DNA of 5,776 bases from Acidobacteriota bacterium. GTDB taxonomy: Bacteria > Actinomycetota > Acidimicrobiia > Acidimicrobiales > UBA8190. The position numbers were made by a program, and so were the translations under genes. The DNA lies in NCBI GenBank assembly GCA_028872975.1, contig JAGWNV010000177.1, forward strand, positions 1 through 5,776. The letters are read 5' to 3'. Shown in pieces: positions 1 to 5,693 of the stretch; the stretch's first letter is position 1, and each line of letters starts with the position of its first letter. Under the pieces are notes generated by a model. That model was not told where the DNA came from and ran no database searches. It saw nothing but the letters and a program-made list of their open reading frames with translations.

Positions 1-327
1 GGCGCCGATCAGCTTCACCCCGTTGTCGGAGAAGGGGTTGTGCGAGGCCGAGACGACCGCCCCCGGCAGTCCCCGCCGGGAGGCCACCCAGGCCACGCCG
101 GGGGTGGGGATCACCCCGAGGTCGACGACGTCGGCGCCTTCGCTGGCCATGCCGGCCGACAGTGCCGCCTGCAGCAGCGGCCCCGACCGGCGGGTGTCGC
201 GGCCCACCACGAAGGCCCGGGCCGGGAGCATGCGGGCGGCGGCCCGGCCCAGCGCCAGGACGAGCTCGGCGCCGAGCTCGGCGTTGGCGACGCCCCGGAT
301 GCCGTCCGTGCCGAACCGGACGCCCAC
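1..327 (-). CDS. glmM: Phosphoglucosamine mutase GlmM, N-terminal part (cut by window edge)
   Basis: GlmM interconverts glucosamine-6-phosphate and glucosamine-1-phosphate in the cytoplasm, feeding UDP-GlcNAc and peptidoglycan synthesis. The first 109 codons are visible; family members are about 450 residues, so roughly three quarters lie outside the window. The N-terminus MGVRFGTDGIRGVAN (residues 1-15) is the classic GlmM opening. The phosphoserine loop SASHNP is at residues 93-98, with Ser95 as the catalytic phosphorylated serine, followed by FSDNGVKLIGA. VGRDTRRSG (41-49) is the substrate-phosphate-side motif of the phosphohexomutase family. The start is GTG at 325-327, which puts the conserved MGVRFGTDG at residue 1. 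It lies only 8 nt after the rpsI stop with no clear Shine-Dalgarno, so translation is probably coupled to rpsI. GlmM rather than another phosphohexomutase is favoured by the N-terminus and by the rplM-rpsI-glmM order. Confidence 0.95.
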   Translation of the reverse strand, partial: MGVRFGTDGIRGVANAELGAELVLALGRAAARMLPARAFVVGRDTRRSGPLLQAALSAGMASEGADVVDLGVIPTPGVAWVASRRGLPGAVVSASHNPFSDNGVKLIGA

Positions 328-335
328 GTCGCGGA

Positions 336-755
336 CTACCGCTTCGAGTACTGAGGGGCCTTGCGCGCCTTCTTGAGGCCGTACTTCTTGCTCTCCTTCT
401 CCCGGGCGTCGCGGGTGAGCAGGCCGGCCTTCTTGAGGGTGGGACGCAGCTCGGGGTCCACGGCCACGATGGACCGGGCGATGCCGAGCCGCAGGGCGCC
501 GGCCTGGCCCGAGACGCCCCCGCCGTCGATGGTGGCGTCGATGTCGTAGGACTCGGCCACGTTGGCCAGCCGCAGCGGCTCGGTGACGATCATCCGGTGG
601 GTGGCCGAGGGGAAGTAGTCGTCGATGGGCCGCCGGTTCACGGTGATGGCCCCCTGGCCGGGACGGACCCGGACCCGGGCCACGGCGGCCTTGCGCCGGC
701 CGGTGGTCTGGCTGAGCGGGGCGGGCCGCTTGGCCGGGGTGGCGGTGATGGACAC
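336..755 (-). CDS. rpsI: 30S ribosomal protein S9
   Basis: S9 is a small-subunit head protein whose C-terminal tail reaches the P-site tRNA. The 139-residue product has a variable Ala/Pro-rich N-terminus (1-16) followed by TGRRKAAVARVRVRPGQG (18-35), the standard S9 start of homology. The middle includes GGGVSGQAGALRLGIARS (78-95), an S9 signature region. It ends in the basic tail KKAGLLTRDAREKESKKYG (108-126) and KKARKAPQYSKR, with the terminal SKR found across bacterial S9. Length is normal for high-GC actinobacteria; E. coli S9 is about 130. The start is GTG at 753-755, with AGGA about 11 nt upstream. It lies 36 nt after rplM, the usual pairing, and 8 nt before glmM. The stop is TAG. An internal start a few codons later cannot be excluded because the first 16 residues are not conserved. 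Confidence 0.97.
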   Translation of the reverse strand: MSITATPAKRPAPLSQTTGRRKAAVARVRVRPGQGAITVNRRPIDDYFPSATHRMIVTEPLRLANVAESYDIDATIDGGGVSGQAGALRLGIARSIVAVDPELRPTLKKAGLLTRDAREKESKKYGLKKARKAPQYSKR

Positions 756-791
756 GGGAGGGGTCGTCCTTTCCTGCGGTCGGGCGGCGGG

Positions 792-1244
792 CTAGGCCCG
801 GGCCCGGGCCCGGGGGTCGAGCGTGTAGGGCTCGGGCTGTTGGGCGGCGTGGGGGTGGTCGGGACCGGCGTAGACCTTGAGCTTCGACAGCTGGGCCCGT
901 CCCAGGCGGTTCCGGGGCAGCATGCCCCGCACGGCCCGGCGGACCACCTCGGCGGGGTCCGACGCCAGGAGCTCGGCGTAGCTGCGCGACCGCAGGCCGC
1001 CCGGGTAGCCGCTGTGGCGGTAGGCCAGCTTGACGTCGGCCTTGCCGGCGGTGAGGACGACCTTCTCGGCGTTCACCACCACGACGTGGTCCCCGGTGTC
1101 GACGTGGGGGGCGAAGATCGGCTTGTGCTTGCCCCGCAGGAGGGAGGCGACGGTGGTGGCCAGGCGGCCGAGGACCACGCCGTCGGCGTCGACGACGTGC
1201 CAGCTCCTCGTGATGTCAGCGGGCTTCGGTGAGAACGTGCGCAC
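792..1244 (-). CDS. rplM: 50S ribosomal protein L13
   Basis: L13 is an early-assembly large-subunit protein that binds 23S rRNA. The chosen product is 150 residues: MRTFSPKPADITRSWHVVDA (1-20), GVVLGRLATTVASLLRGKHKP (22-42), the L13 signature around VVVVNAEKVVLTAGKADVK (54-72), YRHSGYPGGLR (75-85), AVRGMLPRNRLGRAQLSKLKVY (104-125) and a C-terminus rich in Arg-Ala repeats. I chose GTG at 1242-1244 because GAGG sits 8 nt upstream and actinobacterial L13 begins MRT(F/Y)SPKP. An in-frame ATG at 1263-1265 would add seven residues (MPDEVLS), lacks a convincing ribosome binding site, and its added codons contain the GAGG used for the GTG. It heads the rplM-rpsI-glmM group behind its own 150-nt gap with a putative promoter. 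The stop is TAG. Confidence 0.96.
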   Translation of the reverse strand: MRTFSPKPADITRSWHVVDADGVVLGRLATTVASLLRGKHKPIFAPHVDTGDHVVVVNAEKVVLTAGKADVKLAYRHSGYPGGLRSRSYAELLASDPAEVVRRAVRGMLPRNRLGRAQLSKLKVYAGPDHPHAAQQPEPYTLDPRARARA

Positions 1245-1346
1245 GGAAAGGACCTCGTCGGGCATGGCGGCGGACCGGCCGGAGGGCGGTGCCGACCGGC
1301 TGTGGCGGGCGCGACCGGGGGCCTGCGCCTGCCGGAGAGCCGGCGT
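1245..1346 (-). promoter_or_regulatory. rplM 5' leader with promoter-proximal hairpin
   Basis: If the putative promoter upstream is right, transcription begins near 1343-1346 and leaves a leader of about 100 nt before the rplM GTG. At its very 5' end GCCGG-CTCT-CCGGC (1331-1344) forms a 5-bp stem with a four-base loop. The rest is GC-rich with several further GCCGG/CCGGC complementarities, and it ends with the GAGG ribosome binding site at 1253-1256. An L13 leader RNA is known in Firmicutes, where it is thought to mediate autoregulation. I cannot show that this is related; the claim here is only that the leader is long and contains a hairpin. Confidence 0.35.
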
Positions 1347-1349
1347 ACC

Positions 1350-1379
1350 AGGATACGGGCCGGTGGAGGGGGGCGGCAA
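1350..1379 (-). promoter_or_regulatory. Putative housekeeping sigma promoter for rplM-rpsI(-glmM)
   Basis: Read on the minus strand, TTGCCG (1374-1379) is separated by exactly 18 nt from TATCCT (1350-1355). This matches the actinobacterial primary-sigma pattern TTGnnn-N17/18-TAnnnT well, and it lies in one of only two gaps longer than 50 nt in the window. It would drive rplM, rpsI and glmM independently of the upstream rpoA group, consistent with rplM-rpsI having its own promoter in other bacteria. The -35 is embedded in a GC-rich hairpin after truA. The call is by consensus and position only. Confidence 0.55.
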
Positions 1380-1394
1380 GCCGCTCCGGCCCCC
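1368..1394 (-). terminator. GC-rich hairpin directly after truA, possible U-less terminator
   Basis: Starting at the first base after the truA stop, the minus strand reads GGGGG (1390-1394), a 5-nt bulge, GCGG (1381-1384), loop CTTG, CCGC (1373-1376) and CCCCC (1368-1372). This gives nine GC pairs interrupted by a one-sided bulge. No T-run follows, so it is not a canonical intrinsic terminator, but high-GC actinobacteria often have terminators without a T-tract. The position at the end of the infA-to-truA group supports a 3'-end role. The overlap with the rplM -35 could mean that the symmetry is partly coincidental. Confidence 0.35.
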
Positions 1395-2251
<857 letters not shown>

Positions 2252-2255
<4 letters not shown>

Positions 2256-2605
2256 ACCAGCTCGATGCGCGCCATCGGCGCGCTGTCACCCTGGCGGGGG
2301 CCGAGCTTCAGGATCCTGGTGTAGCCGCCGGGGCGGTCGGCATAGCGGGGGCCGATCTCGGTGAAGAGCTTGTGGGCCATGTCCTTGTCCCGGATGAGGG
2401 CCACCACCTGCCGCTGGCGCTGGACGCCGCCTTTCACCGCCGCGGTGATGCACTTCTCGACCACGGGCCGCAGGGCCTTGGCCTTGGTCTCCGTGGTCAC
2501 GAGCGACTCGGCCGCCACCAGGGAGGCGACGAGGTTGCCGAGCATGGCCTTCTGGTGGGCGGCGTCGCCGCCCAGGCGCCGTCCGCGACGGGGGGTGCCG
2601 AGCAT
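2252..2605 (-). CDS. rplQ: 50S ribosomal protein L17
   Basis: L17 binds 23S rRNA near the peptide exit tunnel. The 117-residue product starts MLGTPRRGRRLGGDAAHQKAM, aligning with the usual MP-x-P-K-x-G-x-x-LGGSxAHQKAM opening (1-21). It continues with LGNLVASLVAAESLVTTETKAK (22-43), the L17 signature, then AVKGG, and GGYTRILKLGPRQGDSAPMARIELV at the C-terminus (93-117), which is standard. The MLGT opening differs slightly from the common MPTP/MRHR form. The start is ATG at 2603-2605 with GGAG about 7 nt upstream. It follows rpoA by 43 nt, the largest gap inside this group. Its TGA overlaps the truA TTG start. Confidence 0.97.
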
Positions 2606-2648
2606 GGGTGTCTCCTCGTCCCTCTCCGGGTGCTCCGGTTCCTCTGCC

Positions 2649-3587
2649 TCAGTCCTTGACCCGCAGGGACAGGCCCCGCTCGTCGAGGCGCTGGATGACC
2701 TCGTCGAGGGACTTCTGGCCGAAGTTGGTGATGGCCAGGAGGTCCTCGTGGGTCCGTTCCACGAGCTCCCCGATGGTGTTCACCTGGGCCCGCTTCAGGC
2801 AGTTGCGGGGCCGCTCGGAGAGGTCGAGGTCCTCGATGGGCAGGTCCAGGTCGGGCGAGCCGCTCGTGGAGGTGCCCACCTCGCCGAGCTCGAGCCCGTG
2901 GGGCTCCTCCTCCAGGTCGGCCACGAGGCCCACCAGGGACCGCAGGGTGTCACCGGCCGAGGCCAGGGCCTCGCGGGGGGAGAGCGACCCGTCGGTCTCG
3001 ATGTCGAGGACGAGCCGGTCGAAGTCGGTGGACTGCTCCACGCGCACCGGCTCGATGGAGAAGGCCACCCGCCGCACCGGGGAGAAGATCGAGTCCACCG
3101 GGATCACGCCGATCGTGCTCGAGCGCTTGTTGCGCTCGGCCGAGGCGTACCCCCGGCCCCGCTCCACGGTCACGTCCATGGCCAGCCGCCCCTTGCCGTT
3201 CAGGGTGGCGACGTGGAGATCGGGGTTCAGGACCTCCACGTCGGCGGTCAGCTGGAGATCGCCGGCGGACACGTCGCCCGGGCCCCGCTGGTCGCAGCGC
3301 AGGGTGACGGGCTCGTCGGTGTGGACCCGGAGGACGATGTCCTTCAGGTTCAAGATGATGTCGGTGACGTCCTCCTTCACCCCCGGCAGGGTGGTGAATT
3401 CGTGGAGGGCGTCGTCGAAGCGGACCTGGGTGACGGCCGCGCCCGGGATGGACGAGAGCAGCGTCCTCCGCAGCGAGTTGCCGAGGGTGTGGCCGAAGCC
3501 GGGCTCGAGGGGGCTGATGGCGAAGCGCTGCTGGTTCGCCTCCTCCTCGCCGAGCGGCTCGACGGTGGGGCGCTGGATGATGAGCAT
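2649..3587 (-). CDS. rpoA: DNA-directed RNA polymerase subunit alpha
   Basis: The alpha dimer nucleates RNA polymerase assembly, and its C-terminal domain contacts UP elements and activators. The product is 312 residues. The N-terminal domain (about 1-228) contains LEPGFGHTLGNSLRRTLLSSIPG (27-49), with the Arg pair used in beta/beta' contacts, and VTQVRFDDALHEFTTLPGVKEDVTDIILNLK. A short linker leads to the C-terminal domain (about 245-312). There the E. coli Arg265 equivalent is Arg259 in SERPRNCLKRA, Asn268 is Asn262, and the DNA-contact loop is NFGQKSL (288-294). The tail ends GLSLRVKD. The start is ATG at 3585-3587 with AGGAG 8 nt upstream; upstream in-frame codons would run into rpsD. 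The stop is TGA. It sits between rpsD and rplQ as in most bacteria. Confidence 0.98.
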   Translation of the reverse strand: MLIIQRPTVEPLGEEEANQQRFAISPLEPGFGHTLGNSLRRTLLSSIPGAAVTQVRFDDALHEFTTLPGVKEDVTDIILNLKDIVLRVHTDEPVTLRCDQRGPGDVSAGDLQLTADVEVLNPDLHVATLNGKGRLAMDVTVERGRGYASAERNKRSSTIGVIPVDSIFSPVRRVAFSIEPVRVEQSTDFDRLVLDIETDGSLSPREALASAGDTLRSLVGLVADLEEEPHGLELGEVGTSTSGSPDLDLPIEDLDLSERPRNCLKRAQVNTIGELVERTHEDLLAITNFGQKSLDEVIQRLDERGLSLRVKD

Positions 3588-3619
3588 GGGGGTGGCTCCT
3601 GCGGTGTGGGGGTGGGCCG

Positions 3620-4264
3620 TTACTTCGAGTAGAGCTCGACGATGAGCGACTCGCGCACCGGTTCGTCGATGTGTTCGCGCTGGGGCAGCGAGGTGACCCG
3701 GACCTGGGCCCGGTTGTCGCCGGCCTCCAGCCACAGCGGCAGCTGGCGGTCGAGGGTGTCGAGGTTGCGCCGGACCAGGTAGAGCTCCTTGCCGGGCTTC
3801 ATGGCCAGCACGTCGCCGACGCGGGCCCGGAAGCTCGGGATGGTCACCCGCCTGCCGTTCACCTGGACGTGGCCGTGGCGCACGAGCTGGCGGGCCTGGG
3901 CCCGGCTGGCCCCCCAGCCGGCCCGGAAGACGACGTTGTCGAGGCGCAGCTCGAGCAGGCGAAGGAGGTTCTCGCCGGTGATGCCCGGCTGGCGGCTGGC
4001 CTCGGCGTAGATGTTCTGGAACTGCCGCTCCAGGACCCCGTAGATGCGGCGGGCCTTCTGCTTCTCCCGGAGCTGGGCCAGGTACTCCGAGCCCTGGCGC
4101 ATCCGGTCGCGGCCGTGCTCACCGGGCGGGTAGGCCCGGCTGTGGCGGTCGGTGACCGCCTCGGAGACGGGGCACTTGAGCGAGTAGCACCGCTCGCCCT
4201 TCAGGAACAGCTTGGTCCGCTCCCGCCGGCACAGCCGGCACACCGGACCCGTGTAACGCGCCAT
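3620..4264 (-). CDS. rpsD: 30S ribosomal protein S4, four-cysteine (zinc-type) form
   Basis: S4 is a primary 16S rRNA binder that nucleates small-subunit body assembly. In E. coli it is also the translational repressor of its operon. The 214-residue product has the universal MARYTGP opening, then Cys9, Cys12, Cys26 and Cys31 in a C-x2-C-x13-C-x4-C pattern. As I recall, these are the same positions that bind the metal in Thermus thermophilus S4. RAYPPGEHGRDR (43-54) and LREKQKARRIYGVLERQF (65-82) follow. The S4 RNA-binding fold spans about 103-165, with LELRLDNVVFRAG and RQLVRHGHVQVNGRRV. The C-terminus is IVELYSK. The start is ATG at 4262-4264 with AGGAG about 10 nt upstream. It follows rpsK by 31 nt and precedes rpoA by 32 nt. 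The stop is TAA, the only one in the window. Confidence 0.98.
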   Translation of the reverse strand: MARYTGPVCRLCRRERTKLFLKGERCYSLKCPVSEAVTDRHSRAYPPGEHGRDRMRQGSEYLAQLREKQKARRIYGVLERQFQNIYAEASRQPGITGENLLRLLELRLDNVVFRAGWGASRAQARQLVRHGHVQVNGRRVTIPSFRARVGDVLAMKPGKELYLVRRNLDTLDRQLPLWLEAGDNRAQVRVTSLPQREHIDEPVRESLIVELYSK

Positions 4265-4295
4265 GTGGCTCTCTCTCCTCGGCCTGCTCGCCCGC

Positions 4296-4700
4296 TCAGA
4301 CCCGGCGCCGCTTCTTGGGGCGGCAGCCGTTGTGCGGGATGGGGGTCACGTCCTTGATGCCGGCCACCTCGATGCCGGTGGCGGCCAGGGACCGGATGGC
4401 GGTCTCCCGGCCCGAGCCCGGGCCCCGGACGAGCACGTCGACCTTCCGCACCCCGTGCTCCATGGCCTTGCGGGCGGCCTGCTCGGCGGCCAGCTGGGCG
4501 GCGAAGGGCGTCGACTTTCGCGAACCCTTGAACCCGACGTTGCCCGCCGAGGCCCACGACAGGACGTTGCCCTCGTGGTCGGAGATGCAGACGATCGTGT
4601 TGTTGAAGGAGCTCTTGATGTGGGCCACCCCGTAGGCGACGTTCTTGCGCTCGCGCTTGCGGGGACGGCGGGCGGCGGCGGCTTTCTTGGATGCGGGCAT
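4296..4700 (-). CDS. rpsK: 30S ribosomal protein S11
   Basis: S11 sits on the small-subunit platform and helps shape the mRNA exit region with S7 and S18. The 134-residue product has a Lys/Arg-rich N-terminus (1-20), then GVAHIKSSFNNTIVCISDHEG (24-44), ASAGNVGFKGSRKSTPFAAQ (50-69), the S11 signature VRGPGSGRETAIRSL (91-105), and the C-terminal DVTPIPHNGCRPKKRRRV (117-134). All are standard. The start is ATG at 4698-4700; its A is also the last base of the rpsM TGA (TGATG), so translation most likely restarts after rpsM termination. There is no close Shine-Dalgarno, only AAGG 13 nt upstream. The stop is TGA. Confidence 0.98.
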   Translation of the reverse strand: MPASKKAAAARRPRKRERKNVAYGVAHIKSSFNNTIVCISDHEGNVLSWASAGNVGFKGSRKSTPFAAQLAAEQAARKAMEHGVRKVDVLVRGPGSGRETAIRSLAATGIEVAGIKDVTPIPHNGCRPKKRRRV

Positions 4701-5080
4701 CAGTGCTTGCGGACCTTCTTCTTGCCGGCGACGGTCTTCTTCGGGCCCTTGCGGGTCCGGGCGTTGGTGTGGGTCCGCTGGCCGTGCACGGGGAGGCCCT
4801 TGCGGTGGCGGACCCCCTGGTAGGAGCCGATCTCCATCTTCCTCTTGATGTCCTGGGCCACGTCCCGGCGCAGGTCGCCCTCCACCTTCAGGTTGGCGTC
4901 GATCCAGGACCGCAGGCGGGTGACCTCCTCGTCGGTCAGGTCCCGGACGCGGGTGTCGGGGTTGGTGCCGGTGGCCTCGATGGCCCGCTTGGCCAGCGTG
5001 GGACCGACCCCGTAGATGTAGGTGAGGGACACCTCGAGCCGCTTCTCGCGGGGGATGTCCACTCCGGCGATACGTGCCAC
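4700..5080 (-). CDS. rpsM: 30S ribosomal protein S13
   Basis: S13 lies in the small-subunit head and forms intersubunit bridges and P-site tRNA contacts. The 126-residue product begins MARIAGVDIPREKRLEVSLTYIYGVG, then the helix-two-turn-helix region GPTLAKRAIEATG (26-38). The S13 signature RHRKGLPVHGQRTHTNARTRKG spans 91-112, and the tail is KKTVAGKKKVRKH. The start is GTG at 5078-5080 with AAGGAG 5 nt upstream, one of the best ribosome binding sites in the window. It lies 29 nt after rpmJ, and its TGA shares one base with the rpsK ATG. The infA-rpmJ-rpsM-rpsK-rpsD order is widespread in bacteria. Confidence 0.98.
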   Translation of the reverse strand: MARIAGVDIPREKRLEVSLTYIYGVGPTLAKRAIEATGTNPDTRVRDLTDEEVTRLRSWIDANLKVEGDLRRDVAQDIKRKMEIGSYQGVRHRKGLPVHGQRTHTNARTRKGPKKTVAGKKKVRKH

Positions 5081-5109
5081 CTCGGCTCCTTCCTCTCTTC
5101 CCTACGACC

Positions 5110-5223
5110 TCAGCCCTGGCGCTGCTTGTGCCGGGGGTTCTCGCAGATGACCATGACCACCCCGTGGCGGCGGATCACCTTGCACTTCTCGCACATCTGC
5201 TTGACGCTCGGTCGTACCTTCAT
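5110..5223 (-). CDS. rpmJ: 50S ribosomal protein L36, zinc-binding form
   Basis: L36 is the smallest large-subunit protein and binds 23S rRNA. The ORF encodes exactly 37 residues, the normal length: MKVRPSVKQMCEKCKVIRRH (1-20) followed by GVVMVICENPRHKQRQG. Cys11, Cys14, Cys27 and His32 form the C-x2-C-x12-C-x4-H zinc ribbon, so this is the zinc-binding type rather than the cysteine-free paralogue. The start is ATG at 5221-5223 with AGGAG 4 nt upstream, and the stop is TGA at 5110-5112. It lies 28 nt after infA and 29 nt before rpsM. It is easily missed because of its size, but sequence, length and location leave little doubt. Confidence 0.98.
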   Translation of the reverse strand: MKVRPSVKQMCEKCKVIRRHGVVMVICENPRHKQRQG

Positions 5224-5251
5224 CGGACTCCTGCCTGCTTCTCGATCTCGC

Positions 5252-5476
5252 CTACTTGTAGCGGTAGGTGATGCGCCCCCTGCTCAGGTCGTAGGGGGTG
5301 ATCTCCACCTGCACCCGGTCGCCGGGGAGGATCCGGATCCGGTGCATCCGCATCTTCCCCGAGCTGTGCGCCAACACCTTGTGCCCGTTCTCGAGCTCGA
5401 CGCGGAACATGGCGTTGGGCAGCGGCTCCACGACCGTCCCCTCGAGCACGATCGCATCCTCTTTGGGCTTGGGCAG
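5252..5476 (-). CDS. infA: Translation initiation factor IF-1, probable CTG start
   Basis: IF1 binds the 30S A site during initiation and cooperates with IF2 and IF3. The 74-residue product is a single OB fold: PKPKEDAIVLEGTVVEPLPN (2-21), AMFRVELENGHKVLAHSSGKM (22-42), RMHRIRILPGDRVQVE (43-58) and ITPYDLSRGRITYRYK (59-74). All match the family, and 72-74 residues is the usual length. No ATG, GTG or TTG lies where the start should be: CTG at 5474-5476 aligns with the family Met and has GGAGGAG 4 nt upstream. Other options are GTG at 5450-5452 (66 residues, losing the conserved KED, with GAGG 8 nt upstream) or a far-upstream start adding a non-conserved Arg/Pro-rich stretch. Within the core, HSSGKMRMHRIRIL differs from the common HISGKMRxxYIRIL. 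Confidence 0.95.
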   Translation of the reverse strand: MPKPKEDAIVLEGTVVEPLPNAMFRVELENGHKVLAHSSGKMRMHRIRILPGDRVQVEITPYDLSRGRITYRYK

Positions 5477-5641
5477 GTGACTCCTCCTCGTACGTCTGTC
5501 GCTCCGGGCGTCCGGTCCCGGTCTCCCCGTCACCGGTCGGTGCCCGGGCCCGCCGGCACCGTGCCCACAGGGCCCGGGGAACGGGGGCTGCTCGTGGCCG
5601 GCCCAGGGGCGCCGACGGTCCCGGGGCCAGACGAGCCGACT
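5477..5641 (-). promoter_or_regulatory. infA 5' leader, no gene seen
   Basis: This stretch, of about 160 nt, lies between the putative promoter and the infA start. An open frame in phase with infA runs through it but shows no conserved protein sequence, so I read it as an untranslated leader. It contains a 6-bp complementarity, GGTGCC (5555-5560) with GGCACC (5539-5544), enclosing a G/C-rich loop. It ends with the strong ribosome binding site. No known riboswitch or protein-binding motif is recognisable. Confidence 0.35.
5481..5489 (-). promoter_or_regulatory. Strong Shine-Dalgarno of infA
   Basis: The minus strand reads GAGGAGGAG followed by TCAC and then CTG. The GGAGG core ends 6 nt before the CTG, an ideal distance. 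This site decides the start of infA: it is far stronger than the GAGG preceding the alternative GTG eight codons downstream, and no standard start codon is placed correctly for it. Confidence 0.75.
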
Positions 5642-5645
5642 CGCC

Positions 5646-5675
5646 AGCATACCTGGTCGGAGGGGCCCCCGGCCA
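5646..5675 (-). promoter_or_regulatory. Putative housekeeping sigma promoter for the infA-truA group
   Basis: On the minus strand TGGCCG (5670-5675) and TATGCT (5646-5651) are separated by 18 nt. The -10 is a good TAnnnT match; the -35 is weak. The arrangement, spacer length and surrounding bases closely resemble the putative rplM promoter (TTGCCG-N18-TATCCT), which raises confidence. It lies in the only long gap upstream of infA. The start would fall near 5639-5641. Transcription of infA by read-through from map is the alternative. Confidence 0.5.
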
Positions 5676-5689
5676 CGGCGGGCCGGGCC
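5664..5689 (-). terminator. Hairpin after map, possible U-less terminator
   Basis: Beginning a few bases after the map stop, the minus strand shows GGCCCGGCC (5681-5689), loop CGCCGT (5675-5680), then GGCC (5671-5674), two unpaired G and GGGCC (5664-5668). This makes nine GC pairs with a 2-nt bulge. No T-run follows. Position and strength suggest a 3' end or pause site for map transcripts, allowing partial uncoupling from infA. The putative infA -35 lies in its loop and 3' arm. Confidence 0.45.
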
Positions 5690-5693
5690 GGGC

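Noticed and set aside
162..1232. Plus-strand open frame opposite glmM, rpsI and rplM
   Set aside because: It is a shadow of three conserved genes, with Gly/Pro/Arg-rich composition and no family resemblance.
792..1379. Longer rplM reading of 195 residues
   Set aside because: The extra N-terminal sequence is Pro/Arg/Ser-rich, covers the putative promoter, and is absent from L13 proteins.
2361..3632. Long plus-strand open frame opposite rpoA (about 420 codons)
   Set aside because: It lies wholly antisense to rpoA and rplQ, has low-complexity Gly/Val/Asp/Arg composition and no recognisable motif. Extreme GC at third positions removes stops from the opposite strand.
2649..3734. Longer rpoA reading, 49 residues extended at the N-terminus
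   Set aside because: The extension overlaps the 3' end of rpsD and is not alpha-like. The ATG at 3585-3587 has AGGAG and the expected N-terminus.
5252..5650. Longer infA reading of 132 residues from an ATG at 5648-5650
   Set aside because: The added Arg/Pro/Gly stretch is not part of IF1. That ATG overlaps the putative -10, and the strong Shine-Dalgarno lies far downstream, next to the CTG.
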